5,567 nucleotides of DNA. It comes from Prevotella sp. (GTDB lineage: Bacteria; Bacteroidota; Bacteroidia; Bacteroidales; Bacteroidaceae). Location: positions 1-5,567 of the forward strand of contig JAIJUV010000175.1 of NCBI GenBank assembly GCA_022732315.1. Reading direction: 5' to 3'. A program made the translations under genes and the position numbers. A model generated the notes under the pieces. That model did no database searches, was not told the origin of the DNA, and worked only from the letters and a program-made list of their open reading frames with translations. Below are positions 1 to 4,756 of the stretch, one piece after another (position 1 is the first letter of the stretch; every line of letters begins with the position of its first letter).

Positions 1-78
1 TGCGTTCTCAGCCTCAACTGTAGAACGGAATACGAAACGACCGATACGGCCAAATCCGTTAATACCAATCTTAATCAT
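1..78 (-). CDS. gap: Glyceraldehyde-3-phosphate dehydrogenase, type I (N-terminal 26 codons only)
   Basis: GAPDH converts glyceraldehyde 3-phosphate, NAD+ and phosphate to 1,3-bisphosphoglycerate in cytoplasmic glycolysis. Only the first 26 residues are in the window; the gene runs off the left edge. They begin MIKIGINGFGRIGR, the invariant GAPDH Rossmann start, in which the glycine-rich loop GFGRIG (residues 8-13) binds the NAD dinucleotide. Asn7 and Arg11 sit where the family has them. The ATG at 78-76 is the natural start because the motif begins five residues later, as in other GAPDHs. The gene has its own promoter at 209-240 and a leader of about 120 bases. It is divergent from mscL. Catalytic Cys and His lie outside the window, so intactness and cofactor preference cannot be judged. 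Confidence 0.95.
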   Translation of the reverse strand, partial: MIKIGINGFGRIGRFVFRSTVEAENA

Positions 79-115
79 TGTTCTTAATATTTAAATTAAT
101 GGTTTAAAAATATTA

Positions 116-177
116 CTATTTTGTTTCAAAGAACGCCATCAAGCGAATCCGAAGGAGCTGATAACACCTTTTTTCAT
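116..177 (-). other. Two tiny overlapping leader ORFs in the gap transcript leader (candidate)
   Basis: Between the gap promoter and the gap start codon, the minus strand carries an ATG at 177-175 that opens 12 codons (MKKGVISSFGFA) ending with TGA at 141-139. A second ATG at 139-137 overlaps that stop (TGATG) and opens 7 codons (MAFFETK) ending with TAG at 118-116. The stop/start overlap is the arrangement used in translational coupling. No Shine-Dalgarno is evident apart from GGG just before the first ATG. ORFs this short arise by chance, so this is a candidate leader-peptide or attenuation region only. Confidence 0.2.
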
Positions 178-208
178 CCCTATCAAGCTTTTTTCTTCTT
201 TTCGAGCG

Positions 209-240
209 CAAAGTTACAAAATTTTTTCTAACTTTGCAAC
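209..240 (-). promoter_or_regulatory. Bacteroidota-type promoter for gap
   Basis: On the minus strand, TAACTTTG (216-209) matches the Bacteroidota -7 element TAnnTTTG exactly. It is preceded, after exactly 20 bases, by GTTG (240-237), three of four bases of the -33 element TTTG. Transcription should start near base 202, giving a leader of roughly 120 bases before the gap ATG. The -7 box lies in a perfect 9-bp inverted repeat, GCAAAGTTA (208-216) and TAACTTTGC (229-237). A second TAACTTTG therefore faces mscL on the plus strand, though I see no good -33 partner for it. Confidence 0.75.
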
Positions 241-372
241 CGGAACGAGTATTAAATAAGTTAAAAAAGAATGGTAATACTATAATATCACCTCATTTTT
301 TACACTTATTATGACATAGTGCTAACTCCATATTGCAAAAAAGAAGTATTAATAAAAAAAACGATTGAGATT

Positions 373-813
373 ATGGGCAAATTTTTAAATGATTTCAAGC
401 AGTTCGCCATGCGAGGAAACGTGCTCGACATGGCTGTCGGTGTCATCATTGGTGGCGCATTCGGCAAAATTGTAAGTTCTGTAGTAGATGACATCATCAT
501 GCCGCCTATCGGTTGGCTCATCGGTGGAGTGAACTTCTCTGATTTGAAATTCACACTTCCAACGGTAGAAGTTATAGGTGGAGAGAAGCTAGAAGCTGCT
601 ACCATTAATTATGGTAACTTCATCCAGACCACCCTCGACTTCCTCATCGTGGCATTCTGCGTTTTCATGCTGATAAAAGTGGTGAACAAGCTTACTGCAA
701 AGAAGAAAGAAGAGGAGACCAAGCCTGCCGAGACGCCTAAGGCTCCGGAACCTAGCAATGAGGAGAAACTTCTGATGGAGATTCGCGATTTGCTGAAAGA
801 CAAGAAGGCATAA
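373..813 (+). CDS. mscL: Large-conductance mechanosensitive channel MscL
   Basis: MscL is a homopentameric inner-membrane channel that opens under membrane tension and releases solutes during osmotic downshock. From the ATG at 373 the protein has 146 residues, close to the 136 of E. coli MscL. The N-terminal amphipathic segment ([20 protein letters not shown], residues 2-21) and the pore helix (about 15-45, including [15 protein letters not shown]) carry the family signature. A periplasmic loop (46-80) includes [11 protein letters not shown]2 spans about 82-106, followed by a charged Lys/Glu/Pro linker and a C-terminal helix ([14 protein letters not shown]). The frame stays open back to a GTG at 319, but those 18 extra residues match nothing in the family. 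The gene is divergent from gap and convergent with the LTxxQ gene. Its promoter is not clear. Confidence 0.95.
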   Translation: MGKFLNDFKQFAMRGNVLDMAVGVIIGGAFGKIVSSVVDDIIMPPIGWLIGGVNFSDLKFTLPTVEVIGGEKLEAATINYGNFIQTTLDFLIVAFCVFMLIKVVNKLTAKKKEEETKPAETPKAPEPSNEEKLLMEIRDLLKDKKA

Positions 814-827
814 GAAAACTAGGAAAC

Positions 828-864
828 ATAAGAAGATATAAGAAGACAAGCAGATATAAGAAGA
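828..864 (+). repeat. Purine-rich short direct repeats after mscL
   Basis: ATAAGAAG occurs at 828-835, 838-845 and 856-863. The longer unit AGATATAAGAAGA is repeated exactly at 834-846 and 852-864. The stretch lies between the mscL stop codon and the terminator hairpin. It looks like simple-sequence expansion in the 3' untranslated region; no function is implied. Confidence 0.5.
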
Positions 865-872
865 TGAAACAA

Positions 873-934
873 GTCACCCTGAAAAGGCTAAGGCATCAAA
901 TTGACACGAGATGCCTTTACCTTTTCAGGGCGAC
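873..934. terminator. Long hairpin between convergent genes, probable bidirectional terminator
   Basis: The left arm (873-897) and right arm (910-934) pair over 25 positions with only three mismatches (876/931, 888/919, 889/918), around a 12-base loop. The core CCCTGAAAAGG / CCTTTTCAGGG is perfect. It lies between the mscL stop (813) and the stop of the minus-strand LTxxQ gene (972), where a shared terminator is expected. The flanks are T-rich in both directions (TTACTATATTTT after it on plus, TTGTTTCATCTTC on minus), but neither has a clean U-run. Confidence 0.7.
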
Positions 935-971
935 TTACTATATTTTGCATTTTATCCACGGCGTTCATACC

Positions 972-1469
972 TTATCTGCCCTGCCGTCCTCCGTTTCCAT
1001 CTTTTTTCTGATGCCATCGCTTGGCAAAATGCTGCATATCCTGGCGTTCCAGGTCGTATACCCGCTGAATCTGCTTTGGTGTGAGGAATTTCGAATAAGC
1101 ATAATAATACTTCTCGCGGATATCGAGCATCTTTCTGCCGTGCTTGAAATCTGCCTTGATAGCCTTATCCACTTCCGCATCGGTCATCTCTGATCTTTTT
1201 TTATGCGGATGACCTTTCATCGTTGCCGCCATCTCCTTGCGGCAATTGTAGAATGTCTGGATAAACCTCTTACTCTTCTCACCATCCAGGTTCAACGATT
1301 GGGCAATGCGGGTAGCCTGCGACTTCACAAATTGCTCCATGTTAGGGCGTGGTCGCTTTCCGTCTCTAGGCTGTTCGCCATCGGCGGGGTTCTGCTGCAC
1401 CAGCGCCATACAGGCAGTAGCCACCATGAGGAAGCATGCTACCATCATATACTTCAACTTCTTTATCAT
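972..1469 (-). CDS. Periplasmic LTxxQ-motif protein (Spy/CpxP/CnrX-like), putative sensor of the ECF cassette
   Basis: This 165-residue protein starts with a signal peptide: positive MIKKLKY, a hydrophobic stretch to about residue 20, then probable signal-peptidase cleavage after CMA (residue 22). Cys20 could alternatively be a lipid-attachment site, though ATAC is a poor lipobox. The mature part is helical and highly charged. LNLDGEKSKRFI (59-70) and FLTPKQIQRVYDLE (128-141) match the two helices of the Spy/CpxP fold, and LTPKQ is the LTxxQ motif. Relatives are periplasmic chaperones (Spy), feedback inhibitors (CpxP) or metal sensors (CnrX, ZraP). His residues at 87, 89, 110, 147 and 153, plus several Met, could bind metal; that is inference. 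It is last in the sigma operon, 51 bases after the anti-sigma-like gene. The C-terminus is Lys/Gly-rich. Confidence 0.8.
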   Translation of the reverse strand: MIKKLKYMMVACFLMVATACMALVQQNPADGEQPRDGKRPRPNMEQFVKSQATRIAQSLNLDGEKSKRFIQTFYNCRKEMAATMKGHPHKKRSEMTDAEVDKAIKADFKHGRKMLDIREKYYYAYSKFLTPKQIQRVYDLERQDMQHFAKRWHQKKDGNGGRQGR

Positions 1470-1520
1470 ACCTTTATAATTTTAGCATCAATCTTTTTCT
1501 TCAAGCCTTTCTGCACGATG

Positions 1521-1883
1521 TTACTCCATGCCGAGGAGCACATCGTTGGCATAGGTGGCATACACTTCCTGCTGTTCTTCCGCACTCAACTGGTCGTACG
1601 CCTTATCCACAGGAGCCATACTTGCCACTGGCTTCACCTCCTGAGAAGAATCATTGTCCCCAACAGCATTACCTATTAAGAGTAGCATGGAAACGGAAGC
1701 CGCAACACTAGCCGCAGCCAGCCAGATTCGCCTCATCATCGCCTTGCGAGGATGCTTCTTCTTTTTCTGCTCCTCCAACGCCACTTGGGCTAGTACATTC
1801 GCCTGCACCTTGCCGAAGAAATCTTCCGGCATGGTAAAAGGCATCTTCTTGCCTACTCTATCCAAGTTGTATTCTCTATCCAT
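1521..1883 (-). CDS. Small single-TM protein, probable anti-sigma factor
   Basis: The 120-residue protein has three parts: a cytoplasmic N-terminus of about 52 residues, one transmembrane helix (about 53-72, IWLAAASVAASVSMLLLIG) preceded by a strongly basic KKKKHPRKAMMRR stretch, and an outside tail of about 48 acidic residues. The basic side predicts N-in topology. The N-terminus contains MPFTMPEDFFGKV (14-26), which resembles the PF.VPE.YF pattern I recall from small Bacteroidota proteins encoded after ECF sigma genes. It has no zinc-binding HxxxCxxC motif, so it is not a classical ZAS anti-sigma factor. It lies directly after the ECF sigma gene and before a periplasmic LTxxQ gene, the position of CnrY in CnrYXH. 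The anti-sigma role rests on context and topology rather than on a recognised domain. Confidence 0.65.
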   Translation of the reverse strand: MDREYNLDRVGKKMPFTMPEDFFGKVQANVLAQVALEEQKKKKHPRKAMMRRIWLAAASVAASVSMLLLIGNAVGDNDSSQEVKPVASMAPVDKAYDQLSAEEQQEVYATYANDVLLGME

Positions 1884-1933
1884 ATCTGTCTTCTTTTTAA
1901 ATGTTCTTTTTAATGTTCAAATTGTATTTTCAC

Positions 1934-1969
1934 AGAATGAGAAATCTTTCATATCCCGACTCTCATTCT
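1934..1969 (-). repeat. Perfect 9-bp inverted repeat at the sigma/anti-sigma junction
   Basis: AGAATGAGA (1934-1942) and TCTCATTCT (1961-1969) pair perfectly around an 18-base loop. The right arm covers the last two bases of the sigma factor's final sense codon and part of its stop codon. In the minus-strand mRNA a hairpin would begin at the end of the sigma ORF and lie within the 84-base gap before the anti-sigma-like start. No U-run follows, so a terminator is unlikely; a processing or attenuation site is possible. Confidence 0.45.
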
Positions 1970-2510
1970 ATTGCGTCACGAATCGCTTCATCTGCTCTAT
2001 AATCTTGGCTTTGGCAAAATGATAGTTGGCCTTGGCAGAACTTTCCGTTGTTTCATTGGCATCTGCGATTTCCCTGAAGCTCATCTCATCGTAATAACGC
2101 ATATTGAAAACCGCCTGCTGCTTGGGTGGCAGAGAATGGATGGCTTTCTGCAAAGCCACGGTCTCCTCATCACCAAACTCGAAATAGCGGTCAGACTCCA
2201 CACCTCGAACTCCATCCAAAGGACAAGATTCCAGCTTCTGTACCCGAAGACTACTCAGCGTAACATTGGTTGCCACCCGATAGAGCCAGGAGAACAACGA
2301 GCTGTTGCCTTTGAAACTTGAGAACGAGCGATACACTTTCAGAAACGTTTCCTGCAGCAAATCCTGTGCGTCATCATGCGACACCACCAGACGCCGGATA
2401 TGCCAGTAAAGCCTTTCCTGATATGTATCCATCAGCAATTTCATCCCCACGTTGGGATTCGATTGCATCTTCTCTATGATTTCCTGATCAGTACTATTCA
2501 TTGTTCTCAT
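1968..2510 (-). CDS. ECF-type RNA polymerase sigma factor
   Basis: This 180-residue extracytoplasmic-function sigma-70 protein directs RNA polymerase to a stress regulon. Region 2 spans roughly residues 24-92: DDAQDLLQETFLKVYRSF (46-63) is the core-binding and -10-recognition signature, followed by FSWLYRVATN (73-82). A variable linker (about 93-115) follows. Region 4 (about 117-172) contains LPPKQQAVFNMRYYDEMSF (127-145) and the helix-turn-helix REIADANETTESSAKANYHF (146-165), which binds the -35 element. Regions 1 and 3 are absent, as normal for ECF factors. The start at 2510 (MRT) has an in-frame alternative at 2501 (MNSTDQE) that fits equally well. It leads the cassette with the anti-sigma-like and LTxxQ genes and is preceded by a leader containing a perfect 9-bp inverted repeat. 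Its signal and subgroup cannot be assigned from sequence alone. Confidence 0.93.
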   Translation of the reverse strand: MRTMNSTDQEIIEKMQSNPNVGMKLLMDTYQERLYWHIRRLVVSHDDAQDLLQETFLKVYRSFSSFKGNSSLFSWLYRVATNVTLSSLRVQKLESCPLDGVRGVESDRYFEFGDEETVALQKAIHSLPPKQQAVFNMRYYDEMSFREIADANETTESSAKANYHFAKAKIIEQMKRFVTQ

Positions 2511-2516
2511 TTTATT

Positions 2517-2595
2517 AGTTAGACTACATAAATGCCAAAAGGTTAAATGGATAGGAATCTTTTCTTTTATTTTTCTTCAACAATAAAGTCTAACT
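2517..2595 (-). repeat. Perfect 9-bp inverted repeat in front of the sigma gene
   Basis: AGTTAGACT (2517-2525) and AGTCTAACT (2587-2595) are exact reverse complements separated by 61 bases. On the minus strand the proximal copy ends 6 bases before the sigma factor ATG at 2510. The pair could be two operator half-sites or the base of a long leader stem. The intervening sequence is AT-rich with no obvious ORF. Confidence 0.4.
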
Positions 2596-2605
2596 TTACA
2601 CTTGA

Positions 2606-2650
2606 GTGCCATCATCGGTGGTGCCAACTTCTCCGACTCAAAACTACTGT
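2606..2650 (+). pseudogene. Short fragment resembling part of mscL
   Basis: Translated on the plus strand from 2606, the sequence reads SAIIGGANFSDSKLL. The intact MscL in this window has [12 protein letters not shown] in its periplasmic loop (residues 49-60, bases 517-552). IGG, NFSD and K align without gaps, and most nucleotides match, with differences concentrated at third codon positions (for example TCC/TCT, GAC/GAT). The frame continues only into low-complexity sequence and stops near 2697. It has no start and no other MscL segment. It may be a remnant of a second, diverged mscL copy in the same orientation; the match is short, so chance is possible. Confidence 0.35.
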
Positions 2651-2670
2651 TTTTTCATTGCAAAATAAAA
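2639..2670 (-). promoter_or_regulatory. Possible promoter of the ECF sigma cassette
   Basis: TAGTTTTG (minus strand, 2646-2639) is the only full TAnnTTTG match between guaA and the sigma gene. TTTT lies 20 bases upstream (2670-2667), a three-of-four match to the -33 element. Transcription would start near 2632, giving a leader of about 120 bases that includes the 9-bp inverted repeat. The element overlaps the mscL-like fragment. An ECF-autoregulated promoter elsewhere in the region is equally possible. Confidence 0.3.
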
Positions 2671-2683
2671 AAAGGAGACAGGA

Positions 2684-2776
2684 ATGAGAGGAAATGAATA
2701 CCACTATCAAGACTTGAGAAGCATTCTATCCGTGCCATTCCTGCCCATCCTTAAAGCAAAATATATTTTCCCTTAA
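2684..2776 (+). CDS. Possible 30-codon small ORF with a strong Shine-Dalgarno sequence
   Basis: AAAGGAG (2671-2677) stands 6 bases before an ATG at 2684, which opens 30 codons starting MRGNEYHYQDLR, continuing SILSVPFLPILKAKYIFP and stopping with TAA at 2774-2776. The last eight codons and the stop lie in the left arm of the perfect inverted repeat. The C-terminal half is fairly hydrophobic. Most genes here lack Shine-Dalgarno sequences, so this one stands out, but purine-rich runs are common in the spacer. The start codon also lies in the left arm of an 8-bp inverted repeat (CAGGAATG 2679-2686, CATTCCTG 2736-2743). No family is recognised. It may be a short peptide gene, part of a repeat element, or chance. 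Confidence 0.2.
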   Translation: MRGNEYHYQDLRSILSVPFLPILKAKYIFP

Positions 2777-2822
2777 GGGTTTTTATTTTTTTCCTTAAGG
2801 GAAAATATATTTTGCTTTAAGG
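2749..2822. repeat. Perfect 30-bp inverted repeat (long hairpin or cruciform)
   Basis: The arms 2749-2778 and 2793-2822 are exact reverse complements over all 30 positions, separated by a 14-base T-rich loop (GTTTTTATTTTTTT). Each arm contains two smaller palindromes: AAAATATATTTT in both, and CCCTTAAGGG complete at 2770-2779. TTAA occurs at 2751, 2773, 2795 and 2817, exactly 22 bases apart each time. It is not followed by a U-run on either strand, so it is not a standard intrinsic terminator. Options are a miniature or palindromic repeat element, a protein-binding array, or a structured RNA. Confidence 0.9.
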
Positions 2823-2921
2823 GGGAAAATACTATATATAATTTAAGGTATAAAAGAAAAAGAGCCACAATACCTTCCCTACTTTTGAAAAAACACACAT
2901 ATTTTTTACATTTATTAGAAA

Positions 2922-2963
2922 CAAAAAGTACTGAGTACATCATTCCAAAAAGTACTCAGCACT
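2922..2963 (-). terminator. Second intrinsic terminator downstream of guaA
   Basis: On the minus strand a 12-bp stem forms between 2963-2952 (AGTGCTGAGTAC) and 2938-2927 (GTACTCAGTACT), with one G-U wobble and a 13-base loop. TTTTTG follows at the 3' end, as expected of an intrinsic terminator. It would catch readthrough from the guaA terminator at 2972-3023. Confidence 0.6.
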
Positions 2964-2971
2964 CATCAATT

Positions 2972-3023
2972 AAAAAAAGACCACCATCTGAGTTGAATAT
3001 CAAACCCAAACGGTGGTCTTTTT
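2972..3023 (-). terminator. Primary intrinsic terminator of guaA
   Basis: The 12-bp stem AAAAAGACCACC (minus 3023-3012 side) / GGTGGTCTTTTT (2985-2974) closes a 26-base loop and ends in a run of seven T on the minus strand. It lies 30 bases after the guaA stop codon. The A-tract and T-tract flank the GC-rich core symmetrically, so it could also act on the plus strand. Confidence 0.85.
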
Positions 3024-3053
3024 ATATATCATTTCCACTCTTAAATGTGGAAT

Positions 3054-4664
3054 TTATTCCCACTCAATTGTCGAAGGTGGCTTTGAAGAGATGTCATAGC
3101 AAACGCGGTTGACACCCTTCACCTTATTGATAATCTCGTTACTTACCTTAGCCATGAAGTCGTATGGGAGATGTGCCCAGTCGGCTGTCATCGCATCTGT
3201 ACTGGTTACGGCACGCAATGCAACTGGATGCTCGTATGTACGCTCATCACCCATCACACCTACTGAACGGACTGTAGAAAGCAATACGGTACCAGCCTGC
3301 CAGATCTGGTCGTAGAGAGACACCTCAATCTCACCATTCTGCATGTCAGCAGGAACACCGGCAGCCAGGACGCGGCGAGCTTCCTCACCACTCAACTTCA
3401 CCTTGTACTCACGCAAGCCACGGATATAGATATCATCAGCATCCTGAAGGATACGTACCTTCTCTGGAGTAATATCACCCAAGATACGAACAGCCAAACC
3501 AGGACCAGGGAATGGATGACGGGTAATCAGATGCTCTGGCATACCCATAGAGCGGCCTACACGACGAACCTCGTCCTTGAATAACCACTTCAATGGCTCA
3601 CACAACTGAAGGTTCATCTCCTTAGGAAGACCACCTACGTTATGATGGCTCTTGATTACCTTACCGGTGATATTCAAGCTCTCGATACGGTCAGGATAGA
3701 TAGTACCCTGAGCCAACCACTTGGCACCAGTCTGCTTCTTAGCCTCAGCATTGAACACCTCAACGAAGTCGCGGCCGATAATCTTACGCTTCTTCTCTGG
3801 ATCTGTAACACCAGCCAAATCAGTGAAGAATTTCTCTGATGCATCAACACCGATAACATTCAGACCCAAACATTTGTAATCCTCCATTACATCACGGAAC
3901 TCATTCTTTCTGAGCATACCGTGATCTACGAAGATACAGGTAAGATTCTTACCGATAGCCTTGTTCAGGAGAACAGCAGCTACGCTGGAATCAACACCAC
4001 CAGAAAGACCGAGGATAACCTTGTCATCACCCAACTGTGCCTTCAACTCAGCCACAGTAGTCTCAACGAAAGAGTCAGCGCTCCAATCCTGCTTGCTACC
4101 GCAGATATCTACTACGAAGTTCTTCAGCAACTGTGTACCCTGCAAAGAGTGGAACACCTCTGGATGGAACTGAACTGCCCATACAGGCTGCTTGGTAGAA
4201 GCATAAGCAGCATACTTCACATTGGCAGTAGAAGCGATGCACTTATAATCCTCAGGGATGGCAGTGATGGTATCACCATGGCTCATCCATACCTGCGAGT
4301 TTTCAACAAAGCCCTTGAACAAAGGATTCTCTACATCGAAGTGTTCCAAGTTGGCACGGCCATACTCACGGCTGTCAGCAGCCTCTACCTTTCCGCCCTG
4401 GGCATAAGAGAGGTACTGAGCACCATAGCAGATGCCGAGTACAGGAATACGACCGATGAACTGGCTCAAATCAACCTTGAAAGCTTCCGGATCATGAACG
4501 GAGTATGGGCTACCGCTCAAGATAACACCAATTACAGATGGGTCATCCTTTGGAAACTTGTTGTAAGGCATAATCTCGCAGAAGGTATCAAGCTCACGAA
4601 CACGACGGCCAATCAGCTGTGTGGTCTGTGAACCGAAATCCAAAATAATAATCTTCTGTTGCAT
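3054..4664 (-). CDS. guaA: GMP synthase (glutamine-hydrolysing)
   Basis: GuaA makes GMP from XMP, ATP and glutamine in the cytoplasm, the last step of de novo guanine nucleotide synthesis. At 536 residues it is full length (E. coli 525). The N-terminal class I glutamine amidotransferase domain (about 4-190) shows LDFGSQ (8-13), the nucleophile loop GICYGAQ with Cys79, and the His167/Glu169 pair in FHPEV. The ATP pyrophosphatase domain follows, with the PP-loop SGGVDSS (221-227), then the C-terminal dimerisation domain with FPGPGLAVR and the typical ending KPPSTIEWE. All catalytic residues are present, so it should be active. The ATG at 4664 places LDFGSQ at the usual distance. It follows the nucleotidyltransferase gene by 81 bases in the same direction. 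I see no Bacteroidota-type promoter in that gap, so cotranscription is plausible. Two terminators follow it. Confidence 0.98.
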   Translation of the reverse strand: MQQKIIILDFGSQTTQLIGRRVRELDTFCEIMPYNKFPKDDPSVIGVILSGSPYSVHDPEAFKVDLSQFIGRIPVLGICYGAQYLSYAQGGKVEAADSREYGRANLEHFDVENPLFKGFVENSQVWMSHGDTITAIPEDYKCIASTANVKYAAYASTKQPVWAVQFHPEVFHSLQGTQLLKNFVVDICGSKQDWSADSFVETTVAELKAQLGDDKVILGLSGGVDSSVAAVLLNKAIGKNLTCIFVDHGMLRKNEFRDVMEDYKCLGLNVIGVDASEKFFTDLAGVTDPEKKRKIIGRDFVEVFNAEAKKQTGAKWLAQGTIYPDRIESLNITGKVIKSHHNVGGLPKEMNLQLCEPLKWLFKDEVRRVGRSMGMPEHLITRHPFPGPGLAVRILGDITPEKVRILQDADDIYIRGLREYKVKLSGEEARRVLAAGVPADMQNGEIEVSLYDQIWQAGTVLLSTVRSVGVMGDERTYEHPVALRAVTSTDAMTADWAHLPYDFMAKVSNEIINKVKGVNRVCYDISSKPPSTIEWE

Positions 4665-4680
4665 AATATCTAATTTTAAT

Positions 4681-4756
4681 TTATAGTTTACAATTTATAG
4701 TTTATAGTTTATAGCAATCTTGCTATACGGCATAGCCGCTATTAACTATAAACTAT
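4681..4756. repeat. TTATAGT heptamer array and branched inverted repeat
   Basis: Five consecutive heptamers (TTATAGT, TTACAAT, TTATAGT, TTATAGT, TTATAGC) occupy 4681-4715. The opposite orientation, AACTATAAACTAT, appears at 4744-4756, partly inside the last codons of the nucleotidyltransferase. It pairs perfectly over 13 bp with 4697-4709. Between the arms lie a 7-bp hairpin (4710-4716 / 4721-4727) and a 4-bp hairpin (CGGC/GCCG, 4728-4738), so the whole can fold as a three-way junction. No U-run follows on the minus strand, arguing against an intrinsic terminator. Confidence 0.75.

Larger units (their letters stand above)
2511..3053. other. 543-base gene-poor spacer between guaA and the sigma cassette
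   Basis: From left to right this spacer holds: the sigma leader with its 9-bp inverted repeat, the mscL-like fragment, a candidate promoter, a possible 30-codon ORF, the 30-bp inverted repeat, an AT-rich stretch (about 2823-2920) in which I see nothing specific, and two tandem terminators for guaA. A 6-bp hairpin (TTCCAC 3033-3038 / GTGGAA 3047-3052) sits directly after the guaA stop codon. No conventional protein gene is supported. Confidence 0.7.

Noticed and set aside
229..236. TAACTTTG on the plus strand as a confirmed mscL promoter
   Set aside because: The -7 match is exact, but no TTTG-like -33 element occurs 19-21 bases upstream, so it is kept only as a possibility in the findings.
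319..372. Longer mscL reading frame beginning at a GTG at 319
   Set aside because: The 18 extra residues do not resemble any MscL N-terminus, while the ATG at 373 gives the standard [16 protein letters not shown] start.
309..605. 98-residue minus-strand open frame
   Set aside because: Antisense shadow of mscL, rich in Ser, Pro and Met, without its own signals.
864..1193. 109-residue plus-strand open frame
   Set aside because: It begins inside the terminator region and runs antisense through the LTxxQ gene; no motif supports it.
1203..1679. 158-residue plus-strand open frame
   Set aside because: Antisense to the LTxxQ and anti-sigma-like genes; His/Leu/Cys-rich translation typical of a shadow frame.
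2749..2822. 30-bp hairpin read as an intrinsic terminator
   Set aside because: No U-run follows on either strand; the only T-rich stretch is the loop. guaA already has two proper terminators.
2749..2822. Terminal inverted repeats of a transposon or CRISPR repeats
   Set aside because: The arms are separated by 14 bases with no cargo, there is no transposase nearby, and no regular spacer pattern exists.
2885..3112. 75-residue plus-strand open frame beginning at TTG
   Set aside because: It crosses both guaA terminators and runs antisense into the guaA 3' end. Composition is Lys/Ser-rich low complexity with no recognisable motif.
3921..4631. 236-residue plus-strand open frame
   Set aside because: It lies wholly antisense to guaA, whose catalytic motifs are intact. 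No domain is recognisable in the antisense translation.
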